Shown here in pieces: positions 1-5,800 of a DNA stretch of 8,089 nt (its first letter is position 1; the number at the start of each line of letters is the position of its first letter). The notes beneath the pieces are model-generated. The model was not told the DNA's origin. It made no database searches and saw only the letters and a list, made by a program, of their open reading frames with translations. Source of the stretch: Clostridia bacterium (GTDB lineage: Bacteria > Aerophobota > Aerophobia > Aerophobales > AE-B3A); assembly GCA_030610745.1 (NCBI GenBank), contig JAUWRC010000069.1, positions 1 to 8,089 of the forward strand, in the 5' to 3' direction. The position numbers and the translations under genes are program-made.

Positions 1-222
1 ACACAAGGAAAGCCTTTGCCAACCTTACAGTTAGCGGAAGAAAAAAGTAAATACGAGACTATGGAAGAACAAAAGAAAAAAGATATCATAGCCAAAATTG
101 AGAAAGTTTTGAGCTGCCCACCTTCTTCTCTATCCCTTAAAGAAGATTGGTTGAAGGAAAGTTTGGAAATCGTCCTGGAGACTCTTAAAAAAAAGGGCAG
201 AGGATTAACCTCTGCCCTTTAA
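1..222 (+). CDS. 3' end of an unidentified protein (partial at the window edge)
   Basis: The frame is open from base 1 to the TAA at 220-222, giving 73 residues, so this is most likely the C-terminal end of a longer gene that starts outside the window. An internal ATG at 61 and a TTG at 16 are possible starts, but neither has a convincing ribosome binding site. The visible protein is hydrophilic and probably mostly helical: a Lys/Glu-rich stretch, then a Cys-Pro-Pro break, then a second amphipathic helix. I recognise no family. The last residues (about GRGLTSAL) are encoded by the terminator hairpin shared with groEL, so the natural C-terminus is set by that structure. It converges on groEL and shares no promoter with it. 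The coding call rests on the open frame and plausible amino-acid composition only. Confidence 0.5.
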   Translation, partial: TQGKPLPTLQLAEEKSKYETMEEQKKKDIIAKIEKVLSCPPSSLSLKEDWLKESLEIVLETLKKKGRGLTSAL

Positions 223-229
223 ATTTTTT
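192..229. terminator. Bidirectional intrinsic terminator between the partial gene and groEL
   Basis: A perfect 9-bp GC-rich stem (GGGCAGAGG at 195-203, CCTCTGCCC at 209-217) with a 5-nt ATTAA loop is extended by flanking A and T runs. On the plus strand it is followed by TTTAAATTTTTT. On the minus strand it is followed by a run of eight T. It can therefore stop transcription of both the convergent plus-strand gene and groESL. Confidence 0.92.
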
Positions 230-254
230 GTACCTTCCTGAGACACTCCACAGT

Positions 255-1904
255 TTAGTACTGAGGCATACCTCCCATACCTCCCGGTGGCATCCCCATT
301 CCTGGAGCTCCTGCACCTGCACCTTTCTCCTCTGGTATATCAGTAACCAGAGCCTCAGTAGTTAATATCAAGGAGGCGATACTGGCTGCATTTTCTATAG
401 TCGTTCTTACCACTTTGGCCGGATCTATTACCCCTGCTGCTATCAAATCTTCATATTTGCCAGTTTCTGCATTGAATCCATAAGCACCTTCCTTGTTCAT
501 AACCTTTTCTGCCACCACTCCTCCTTCTAAACCAGCGTTTTCTGCAATTTTCCTAAGGGGTTCTTTAAGGGAATTCTTGATGATATTTATCCCAATTTGC
601 TCATCAGTATTGGCTCCTTTAAGCTTTTCTATTGCTGAAATAGCTCTGAGGAGAGTTACTCCTCCTCCGGCTACAATTCCTTCTTCTGTAGCAGCTCGAG
701 TAGCGGCTACAGCATCTTCAATTCTCGCTTTATTAGTTTTCATCTCTGCTTCTGTAGCTGCTCCTACATTGATTACGGCTACTCCACCGGCAAGCTTAGC
801 CAATCTTTCCTCTAGCTTCTCTCGATCATAGTCAGAATCAGTCTCATCTCTTTGAAGTTTTATCTGGGCAATTCTACCCTCGATCTTCTCATGAGAACCC
901 TGACCTTCGATAATGGTGGTATTCTCATTGTCAATTCTCACTCTTTTTGCTTTTCCCAGCATAGAAATGTCCACTTTCTCCAGCTTTAACCCCAGGTCTT
1001 CGGCGATTACCTGCCCTCCAGTAAGAACAGCGATATCTTCCAACATAGCTTTTCTTCTATCGCCAAAACCAGGAGCTTTAACCGCTGCACATTTCAAAGT
1101 TCCTCTTATTTTATTTACCACCAGAGTAGCCAGAGCTTCTCCCTCTACATCCTCGCAAATGAGAAGGAAAGGTTTGCCAGTATTAGCAACCTTCTCTAAA
1201 AGAGGAAGAAAATCTTTCATATTACTTATCTTCTTATCGTGAAAAAGAATATAAGGATCCTCCAGCGCTACTTCCATCTTTTCTGCATTAGTAATAAAAT
1301 AGGGAGAGAGATAGCCTCTATCAAACTGCATCCCTTCTACCATATCCAGATGAGTCTCGGCTGTCTTCCCTTCTTCTATAGTAATTACACCGTTCTCCCC
1401 CACTTTTCCCATAGCATCTGCGATTAAGTCACCCACGCTAACATCATTGGAAGCGGCAACAGTGGCTACTTGTCCAATTGACTTTTTATCCTTGACCATT
1501 TTACTGCTTTTTTTTATCTCCTCTACCACTGCCTCTACTCCCTTATCTATTCCCTTTCTAAGATGAGTAGGGTTAACCCCAGATGTAACGTGTTTCAATC
1601 CCTCATGGATAATATACTGGGTAAGAAGAGTTGCTGTAGTTGTTCCATCTCCGGCAACATCCTTAGTTTTCTCCGCTACTTCCTTTACCAGTTGGGCGCC
1701 CATATTTTCATAAGGGTCTTTTAACTCAATCTCTTTGGCTACAGTCACTCCATCATCGGTGACAGTAGGAGCACCAAAACTTTTAGCTAAAGCCACATTC
1801 TGCCCCCTTGGACCTAACGTAATAGTTACGGCATTAGCCAGTTGGTCTACACCTTTTACCAAAGCCTGTCTGGCTTCGGATTTAAATAAAAGTTGTTTAG
1901 CCAT
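255..1904 (-). CDS. groEL: Chaperonin GroEL (60 kDa, Hsp60)
   Basis: A complete group I chaperonin of 549 residues, the usual length. GroEL forms two stacked seven-membered rings in the cytosol that enclose unfolded proteins and fold them in an ATP-driven cycle with GroES. Visible hallmarks are the N-terminal LGPRGQNV phosphate-contact segment (residues 30-37), the ATP-site motif GDGTTT (85-90), the SFGAPT segment, the conserved apical ENGVITIEEG and KAPGFGDRRKAMLEDIA segments, the late-equatorial ARIEDAVAATRAA holding the catalytic Asp, and a flexible Gly/Met-rich tail ending GGMGGMPQY. The ATG at 1904 has a strong Shine-Dalgarno (AAGGAGGAG) about 8 nt upstream. groES ends 26 nt before it, so the two are one operon, closed by the hairpin at 192-229. 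No frameshift or missing key residue was seen. Confidence 0.98.
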   Translation of the reverse strand: MAKQLLFKSEARQALVKGVDQLANAVTITLGPRGQNVALAKSFGAPTVTDDGVTVAKEIELKDPYENMGAQLVKEVAEKTKDVAGDGTTTATLLTQYIIHEGLKHVTSGVNPTHLRKGIDKGVEAVVEEIKKSSKMVKDKKSIGQVATVAASNDVSVGDLIADAMGKVGENGVITIEEGKTAETHLDMVEGMQFDRGYLSPYFITNAEKMEVALEDPYILFHDKKISNMKDFLPLLEKVANTGKPFLLICEDVEGEALATLVVNKIRGTLKCAAVKAPGFGDRRKAMLEDIAVLTGGQVIAEDLGLKLEKVDISMLGKAKRVRIDNENTTIIEGQGSHEKIEGRIAQIKLQRDETDSDYDREKLEERLAKLAGGVAVINVGAATEAEMKTNKARIEDAVAATRAATEEGIVAGGGVTLLRAISAIEKLKGANTDEQIGINIIKNSLKEPLRKIAENAGLEGGVVAEKVMNKEGAYGFNAETGKYEDLIAAGVIDPAKVVRTTIENAASIASLILTTEALVTDIPEEKGAGAGAPGMGMPPGGMGGMPQY

Positions 1905-1930
1905 TCTATACTTCTCCTCCTTTAATAAAT

Positions 1931-2194
1931 TTATTCTGCTATAGCTAAAACGTCATCCACGCCCAGAATAAGATACTCTTCTTCCTCAATCTTTATCTCT
2001 GCACCACTATATTTGGCGAAGATGACCTTATCTCCTTTTTTAACACCTTTAAAATCAGGCCCTACCGCTATCACTTCCCCTTGTTGAGGCTTGTCTTTGC
2101 TAGCAGTATCGGGAAGATATATTCCTCCCTCTGTCTTCTCCTCTTGCTTGAGCGGCCTTACCACGATTCTTTCCCCTAGAGGCTTAATTTTCAT
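1931..2194 (-). CDS. groES: Co-chaperonin GroES (10 kDa, Hsp10), dome hairpin shortened
   Basis: GroES caps the GroEL ring as a heptameric lid. I chose the ATG at 2194 (87 residues, beginning MKIKPLGERI) because AAGGAGGGAG lies about 7 nt upstream. An upstream in-frame start at 2230 would add 12 residues, would place the ribosome binding site inside the gene, and overlaps the promoter. The mobile loop that docks on GroEL is intact (GGIYLPDT, residues 23-30, with the I-Y-L contact at 25-27), as are the GEVIAVG strand and the C-terminal YLILGVDDVLAIAE. The oddity is residues 45-50: only about five residues (PDFKG) separate GEVIAVG from VKKGDKVIF, where the E. coli protein has about fourteen that form the roof beta-hairpin. 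Family assignment is certain; the roof deletion is inferred by comparison from memory. Confidence 0.97.
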   Translation of the reverse strand: MKIKPLGERIVVRPLKQEEKTEGGIYLPDTASKDKPQQGEVIAVGPDFKGVKKGDKVIFAKYSGAEIKIEEEEYLILGVDDVLAIAE

Positions 2195-2229
2195 CCTTTC
2201 TCCCTCCTTTTTTAAAACTTTTTTGTACA

Positions 2230-2257
2230 ATTATATCCATTATAAAAAATAAGTCAA
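2230..2257 (-). promoter_or_regulatory. Sigma70-type promoter of groESL
   Basis: On the minus strand TTGACT (2257-2252) and a perfect TATAAT (2235-2230) are separated by 16 nt, giving a predicted start near 2223 and a leader of about 30 nt before the groES ATG. This is a strong vegetative-type promoter. I found no CIRCE inverted repeat (TTAGCACTC/GAGTGCTAA) anywhere between 2195 and 2374, so HrcA-type control is not supported by the sequence. Confidence 0.8.
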
Positions 2258-2275
2258 GCGATACCTCCATCCAAT

Positions 2276-2312
2276 TCGTATCTCGTTGTTCGTTCCTCGC
2301 AATGACACGGGG
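2276..2312. repeat. Diverged heptamer tandem repeat with a CATTGCGAGG-type tail
   Basis: Reading the plus strand from 2276, units TCGTATC, TCGTTGT, TCGTTCC and TCGC follow with a period of 7, a diverged form of the heptamers seen at 2347, 3831 and 3900. It runs into CAATGACA, so the minus strand reads TGTCATTGCGAGGAACG. From memory that string resembles an intergenic repeat common in many bacterial genomes. It lies just upstream of the groESL promoter. Confidence 0.55.
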
Positions 2313-2346
2313 TTCACTGAGTATTTTCTCTTTTTCTTTCGATATG

Positions 2347-2375
2347 CGAGCAACGAGCAACGAGCAACGAGCGAC
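2347..2375. repeat. Heptamer tandem array (CGAGCAA) abutting the recR stop codon
   Basis: Three exact CGAGCAA units and one CGAGCGA unit, followed by the C that is also the first plus-strand base of the recR stop codon (2375-2377). The array therefore sits immediately downstream of recR with no spacer. It is one of six heptamer arrays in the window. Confidence 0.85.
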
Positions 2376-2977
2376 TATCTTTTAATCTCCCGTCTTCCCT
2401 CCAAAGCCTCCCATAAGGTTACCTCATCAGCAAATTCCAGGTCTCCACCGACAGGGAGTCCATAAGCTAAACGAGTGAGCTTTACTTTAAAGGAAGAAAT
2501 TAATTTAGAGATATAGATAGCTGTAGTTTCCCCCTCCACATTGGGATCAGTGGCAAGAATAACCTCCTTAATCTCTCCTTGTTTAATTCGCTTTAAAAGA
2601 CTGTCAATATTAATGTCTTCAGGATTTATTCCCTTAAGGGGAGAAATGGCCCCTCCTAACACATGATAGAGACCCTTGAATTTACCCATTCTCTCCAGAA
2701 GAAAAATATCCTCAGGTCTCTCTACCACGCAGAGAATAGATCTATCCCTTTTCTCATCCTGACAGATTGGGCAGGGATCCTCTTCGGTAACATTTCCACA
2801 GATAGAACAGTGCCCTGCCTTCTCCTTAACCTCTTTAATGGATTCAGCTAACCTGAGAGCATTTTCCTTTGACTGCTTTAAAATAAAAAAGGAAAGGCGT
2901 TGAGCAGTCTTCTCCCCTATTCCAGGAAGTTTATTCAGTTCTCCTATTAATTTATTTATAGATTTTACAGAGTACAT
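2375..2977 (-). CDS. recR: Recombination mediator protein RecR
   Basis: RecR works with RecO (and RecF) to load RecA onto SSB-coated single-stranded DNA during gap repair. From the ATG at 2977 the protein is 200 residues, matching the family length and aligning with the usual start (a short helix, then the LNKLPGIGEKTAQRLSFFIL helix-hairpin-helix). A four-cysteine zinc motif follows (CSIC ... CPIC), then the Toprim domain from ILCVVERPEDIF through VILATDPNVEGE, and the conserved AYGLPVGGDLEFAD and DEVTLWEALEGR. Start choice is a caveat. The frame is also open to a TTG at 3058 that overlaps the end of ybaB, which would add 27 residues, many of them encoded by a heptamer repeat. The ATG at 2977 has no clear Shine-Dalgarno. 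I favour 2977 by homology. It is third in the dnaX-ybaB-recR cluster. Confidence 0.95.
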   Translation of the reverse strand: MYSVKSINKLIGELNKLPGIGEKTAQRLSFFILKQSKENALRLAESIKEVKEKAGHCSICGNVTEEDPCPICQDEKRDRSILCVVERPEDIFLLERMGKFKGLYHVLGGAISPLKGINPEDINIDSLLKRIKQGEIKEVILATDPNVEGETTAIYISKLISSFKVKLTRLAYGLPVGGDLEFADEVTLWEALEGRREIKR

Positions 2978-2983
2978 AAGTGT

Positions 2984-3018
2984 CTCGTATTGCGTCGTGC
3001 GTGATGCGTATTGCATAA
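2984..3018. repeat. Diverged heptamer repeat in the ybaB-recR junction
   Basis: Units CTCGTAT, TGCGTCG, TGCGTGA, TGCGTAT and TGCATAA follow one another with a strict period of 7 on the plus strand. This is a diverged relative of the TCGTTGC arrays. It fills most of the gap between the ybaB stop codon and the likely recR ATG and explains the unusual N-terminal extension of the recR reading frame. Confidence 0.6.
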
Positions 3019-3030
3019 CCGGGTCACAGC

Positions 3031-3043
3031 TTTCCCCCTCACC
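3031..3043. repeat. 13-bp repeat copy shared with 6641-6653
   Basis: TTTCCCCCTCACC occurs identically here and at 6641-6653, where it starts a longer CCCTC/GGGAG repeat. In both places a heptamer array lies nearby. This copy looks like the remnant of a dispersed repeat inserted between ybaB and recR. Confidence 0.45.
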
Positions 3044-3050
3044 GTCACTA

Positions 3051-3383
3051 TCAACCAAACATCCCTGGCATTCCTATCCCTGGGATATTTAACCCTCCTG
3101 TAAACTGTCCCAGTTTTCCTTTAACTAGCTCCTGTACCTTTGCCATCGCCTTGTTTACTGCTGCCAGAATAAGATCCTCCAACATCTCCACGTCTTCTTC
3201 CTTTAAGAGTTTTTTCTCTATTCGTACATCGACAATTTCAAACTTACCATTAACAGTCACCTCCACCATCCCTCCCCCACTAGAGCCGGTAACTTCTTCT
3301 TTAGCTATTTCCTTTTGTGCTTTTTTTAACTCTCCTTGTAGTTTTTGAAATTGTCTCAATAGTTTTGCCACATCTGTTATCAT
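3051..3383 (-). CDS. ybaB: YbaB/EbfC family nucleoid-associated DNA-binding protein
   Basis: A complete 110-residue member of the YbaB/EbfC family, small dimeric DNA-binding proteins almost always encoded between dnaX and recR. Visible features are the N-terminal coiled helix (KLLRQFQKLQGELKKAQKEI, about residues 8-27), the strand region GGGMVEVTVNGKFEIVDVRI, the helix LEDLILAAVNKAMAKVQEL, and a Gly/Pro/Met-rich tail ending GIGMPGMFG. The ATG at 3383 follows an AAGGAGGT Shine-Dalgarno that is itself the last codons and stop of dnaX, so translation of the two genes is likely coupled. Its stop codon overlaps the possible upstream TTG start of recR. Biochemical role beyond DNA binding is not settled for the family. 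Confidence 0.95.
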   Translation of the reverse strand: MITDVAKLLRQFQKLQGELKKAQKEIAKEEVTGSSGGGMVEVTVNGKFEIVDVRIEKKLLKEEDVEMLEDLILAAVNKAMAKVQELVKGKLGQFTGGLNIPGIGMPGMFG

Positions 3384-3388
3384 TAAAC

Positions 3389-5140
3389 CTACCTCCTTAC
3401 TATTTCCCCTTCAAAAATATCTATAGCCTTAGCCACCATTTCAGTCCACTTAGACTTAGAGGAGGATTCTTCCAATTTTCTTTCTTCCTTATCCTCCTTT
3501 TTAATAAGAACATATTTAAGAGCAAAAGGAAAAGGTAAAAATTTCTTCAGCGCCTCATTCATCAAACGCAAACTATTCTTTTCAGTTAAGGTTTCTTTAT
3601 GAAATCCATTTTTTAATCCTAAAGTGGCCGAATTTTCTCCTATATTTATGAGAGTAGCCTTTTGCAGCCATATTCCCAAAGTTTTTTTTCTTTTCTCAAT
3701 CTCTTTTATAATTAAAGGCCATTTTTTGAGGAACTCGGTATCCCCATCCATCTTTTCTGCCTTTTGCTGCTCATCCTCGTATTCTTTCTCTTTCTCTTTT
3801 TGTTCTCCTTGTATGTCCACCGAGGCATTTTCGTCGCTCGTCGCTCGTCGCTCGTCGCCCTTTTCTTTCTTTTTTTGCCTTATGTGTGTCGGGACATTCT
3901 CGTTGCTCGTTGCTCGTTGCTCGTTGCTCGAAAAAGCTGTGAGAGGTACTTCTTGAGTAACCTTTTTCTTCTCAGCAAAAGAAGCTCCTGAGATTAATTT
4001 TTTCTCTAAATCCAGTATCTTTTGATAGATTCCCACCAGCTCGGGTTCCTTCAAACTTAAATCACCTGCCTCAAAACCGGAAGAGAGCTCTACCATCAAT
4101 AATTCCATATCAACTTGTGATTGAGAAGAGAAAACTATCTTTCGTTTAGTTGCCGAGAGTAAGTTCATAAAATGAACCAACTGGGTTAGGGTAAAAAAAG
4201 GGACTTGTGGTTTTACTTGTTGTTTTTCAGGCAGAAAATCATCCCCTCCCATCTTAAGGATAATCAAATCTCTGAACCATTTCTGCCATTCCTTAATAAT
4301 CCAGTTTGGATCTCTTCCTTCTTCAAGCAACTGATTAATCAGTTTTATATTAGCTAAAGGGCTCTTTTCGGCTATATTTTGGGTAAGCTGAAATAGATAC
4401 TTTTTTTCCACCATCCCCAGAATATCAACCACATCGGCCTCGGTTATCTCTTCTTCCGCATAGGAAACAGCCTGATCAAGGACCTTTTCCGCATCTCGCA
4501 TACTATTCTCTGCTCCTTCGGCAATTAGAGCAAGAGCCTCTTTGGTTATCTTAATTTCCTCCTTTTCTGCTATTTGATGTAAACGAGCCAGGATCTTGGG
4601 TGCAGGTATTTTTCTGAAGTCAAACCTCTGGCAGCGAGAAATAATAGTAGGTAGAAGCTTGTGAGGATCAGTAGTGGCAAAAATAAAAACTATGTAAGAA
4701 GGCGGCTCTTCCAAAATTTTAAGAAGAGCATTAAATGCAGGATTAGTAAGCATATGTACTTCATCTATGATATAGACCTTGAACTTTGCCTTGACCGGAG
4801 AAAATCTTGCCTTTTCCCGCAGCTCCCTTATCTCATCAATACCCCTATTAGAGGCACCATCTATCTCCAAAACATCCAGGGACTCGCTCCTCATAATCTC
4901 CTTGCAATTATCACACTCGTTACAAGGAGAAGGTGTAGGTCCCCTTTCACAGTTCAAGGCTTTGGCAAGGATACGTGCCGTTGAGGTCTTTCCTGTTCCC
5001 CTCATTCCGGTAAATAGATAAGCATGAGCTATTCGACCTAGAGAGATAGCATTTCTTAAAGTGCGTACTATATGATCCTGTCCTACAATCTCTTCAAATA
5101 GTTGGGGTCGCCACTTCCTCGCCAGCACTTGATAAACCAT
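3389..5140 (-). CDS. dnaX: DNA polymerase III clamp-loader subunit gamma/tau
   Basis: A complete 583-residue DnaX. It is the ATPase of the clamp loader that opens and places the beta sliding clamp; the C-terminal tau part binds the polymerase and helicase. Visible motifs are Walker A GMRGTGKT (residues 45-52), the four zinc cysteines 64, 73, 76 and 79, Walker B DEVH (126-129), the SRC arginine-finger motif (168-170), the sensor-2 NSMRDAEKVLDQ, domain III to about residue 375, and a tau-type C-terminal domain (KKWPLIIKEIEKRKK to IDIFEGEIVRR). The ATG at 5140 has AAGGAG 8 nt upstream. The linker at about 400-440 holds two in-frame heptamer arrays inside a duplicated 23-residue unit, and an in-frame A AAA AAG heptamer at 3875-3869 like the E. 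coli frameshift site. It is the first gene of the dnaX-ybaB-recR unit. Confidence 0.97.
   Translation of the reverse strand: MVYQVLARKWRPQLFEEIVGQDHIVRTLRNAISLGRIAHAYLFTGMRGTGKTSTARILAKALNCERGPTPSPCNECDNCKEIMRSESLDVLEIDGASNRGIDEIRELREKARFSPVKAKFKVYIIDEVHMLTNPAFNALLKILEEPPSYIVFIFATTDPHKLLPTIISRCQRFDFRKIPAPKILARLHQIAEKEEIKITKEALALIAEGAENSMRDAEKVLDQAVSYAEEEITEADVVDILGMVEKKYLFQLTQNIAEKSPLANIKLINQLLEEGRDPNWIIKEWQKWFRDLIILKMGGDDFLPEKQQVKPQVPFFTLTQLVHFMNLLSATKRKIVFSSQSQVDMELLMVELSSGFEAGDLSLKEPELVGIYQKILDLEKKLISGASFAEKKKVTQEVPLTAFSSNEQRATSNENVPTHIRQKKKEKGDERRATSDENASVDIQGEQKEKEKEYEDEQQKAEKMDGDTEFLKKWPLIIKEIEKRKKTLGIWLQKATLINIGENSATLGLKNGFHKETLTEKNSLRLMNEALKKFLPFPFALKYVLIKKEDKEERKLEESSSKSKWTEMVAKAIDIFEGEIVRR
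3831..3858. repeat. Heptamer tandem array (TCGTCGC x4) inside dnaX
   Basis: Four exact TCGTCGC units on the plus strand. In the dnaX frame they read as DERRATSDE, about residues 428-437. With the array at 3900-3930 it forms the core of a 69-nt (23-codon) duplicated unit in the linker. Confidence 0.9.
3869..3875 (-). promoter_or_regulatory. Possible -1 ribosomal frameshift site A AAA AAG in dnaX
   Basis: The minus-strand codons CAA AAA AAG (the AAG is codon 424) contain A AAA AAG in the correct phase, the same heptamer used in E. coli dnaX to make gamma. Reading on in the -1 frame gives 32 very basic codons and then a TGA at 3773-3771, predicting a roughly 456-residue gamma-like product. I see no strong downstream stem-loop or well-placed internal Shine-Dalgarno, so use of the site is uncertain. 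Confidence 0.4.
3900..3930. repeat. Heptamer tandem array (TCGTTGC x4) inside dnaX
   Basis: Four exact TCGTTGC units and a partial fifth (TCG) on the plus strand, read in dnaX as SNEQRATSNE, about residues 404-414. The unit is the reverse complement, up to rotation, of the CGAGCAA array at 2347-2375. Confidence 0.9.
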
Positions 5141-5201
5141 AAATTAGCTCCTTGTTTTCGCTACCAGCACATAACAAAATACAGCCCGCCCAGCAAGTTC
5201 C

Positions 5202-5230
5202 ATTATATCAAAAACTATCCCAAAAAGCAA
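5202..5230 (-). promoter_or_regulatory. Sigma70-type promoter of dnaX-ybaB-recR
   Basis: On the minus strand TTGCTT (5230-5225) and a perfect TATAAT (5207-5202) are separated by 17 nt, the optimal spacing. Predicted initiation is near 5195, giving a leader of about 55 nt that ends in the dnaX ribosome binding site. The leader shows no SRP RNA or tRNA signature. Confidence 0.75.
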
Positions 5231-5239
5231 CCCAGTTAC

Positions 5240-5335
5240 GTTTGCCAGGCATGTCTTATATATTCCGTAAAGAATTCTGATTCTTATAAAGAAATAGCTA
5301 AAAGTTTAAATACTGGCAGGAATACTGTTGGATAA
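5240..5335 (+). pseudogene. Possible remnant of a helix-turn-helix (transposase or regulator) domain
   Basis: In one plus-strand frame the translation reads like a recognition helix of the kind found at the N-terminus of transposases: DSYKEIAKSLNTGRNTVG, then a stop at 5333-5335. The preceding residues (LIYSVKNS) would be the first helix. No ribosome binding site or full domain is present, and the upstream part of the frame overlaps dnaX and its promoter. It may be debris of a mobile element or chance. Confidence 0.22.
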
Positions 5336-5391
5336 TCCCTACGGTTCTATTCAGAGCATTATGCTTCAAATTTTTATTTTAACTTCTGGAG

Positions 5392-5515
5392 CCATAACGC
5401 TCAAACTCACCCGCACCACAAATTATACATAACTAAAAACAATTGCCAGAAAAAAATTACATTCAGTTTGCCAGCACACCATCTTGGTGATGTCGGGTGC
5501 AGTGTAAGGTTAAAT
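5392..5515 (-). repeat. attC-like integron recombination site (candidate)
   Basis: The minus strand reads ATTTAAC (5515-5509, a perfect RYYYAAC), a 5-nt spacer, ACTGCACCCG (5503-5494), a central region of about 80 nt, CGGGTGAGT (5413-5405), a 6-nt spacer and GTTATGG (5398-5392, close to GTTRRRY). The inner arms pair over nine base pairs with one bulged base. The outer arms share TAAC/GTTA. Outer boxes, unpaired spacers, inner boxes with an extrahelical base and a variable centre are the attC plan, and the 124-nt length fits. The site starts 12 nt after the antitoxin stop codon in the same orientation, as in a gene cassette. No integron integrase is in the window. Polarity is judged from gene context; the plus-strand reading has a GTTAAAT end that also matches consensus. 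Confidence 0.5.
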
Positions 5516-5527
5516 GACGAACACTGT

Positions 5528-5800
5528 TTAACTTTTTGAAATACTAATCTCTCCTAAACGTTGTTCCAATAACAAATTTATCAAACTTTCAGTGCTTAAA
5601 CCACGAACACGTGCAATTTTCTGTACTTGTTCCAACAAAACCTTATCTATTGATACCAGATAACGATGCCTCGCTTTCTCTGAGATCTCAAATTCTGCTG
5701 GTTCGGTTTGCTCCCAGTAATCTGCTAAGCTGTGTGTCTCCCAAAAATCGACCATCCCTTTATAATTTTTAAATATAGGAATTTTCTTATCTCTTTTCAT
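5528..5800 (-). CDS. CopG/BrnA-like antitoxin of a BrnT-type toxin-antitoxin pair
   Basis: A complete 90-residue antitoxin, beginning MKRDKKIPIF. The N-terminal FWETHSLADYWE (residues 19-30) and following acidic stretch match the toxin-binding part of the CopG/BrnA antitoxin family. The C-terminal part, about 45-82 (RYLVSIDKVLLEQ, then a helix ending LLLEQRL), is a ribbon-helix-helix DNA-binding domain. The ATG at 5800 is chosen because AAAGGAAA lies about 6 nt upstream; it overlaps the toxin gene by 14 nt, typical of TA pairs. Longer starts at 5821 or 5836 are possible but lack a better ribosome binding site. By analogy it neutralises the upstream toxin and represses the shared promoter. The attC-like site follows directly. 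Confidence 0.85.
   Translation of the reverse strand: MKRDKKIPIFKNYKGMVDFWETHSLADYWEQTEPAEFEISEKARHRYLVSIDKVLLEQVQKIARVRGLSTESLINLLLEQRLGEISISKS

Noticed and set aside
493..1427. Several plus-strand open frames inside groEL
   Set aside because: They are antisense shadows of a clearly conserved chaperonin gene; they are low-complexity Ser/Ala/Phe-rich and have no family resemblance.
3682..3689. Run of eight A in dnaX (minus strand) as a second slippage site
   Set aside because: It lies well inside the tau domain, and the run alone is weak evidence; the phased A AAA AAG site at 3869-3875 is the better candidate.
3831..3930. CRISPR array
   Set aside because: Repeat units are 7 bp with no spacers and lie in frame inside dnaX.
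3624..3991. Plus-strand frames across the dnaX linker with Phe/Ser-rich and VARCSLL-like repeats
   Set aside because: They are the antisense reading of Lys/Glu-rich codons and heptamer arrays, which have no stop in any frame.
5141..5240. SRP RNA or tRNA upstream of dnaX
   Set aside because: These often neighbour dnaX, but neither a GGAAGCAGC-type SRP motif nor any T-arm plus acceptor pattern is present.
5477..5489. CACCA-TCT-TGGTG hairpin as an independent terminator
   Set aside because: The stem is only 5 bp with no T tract, and it is part of the attC-like palindrome.
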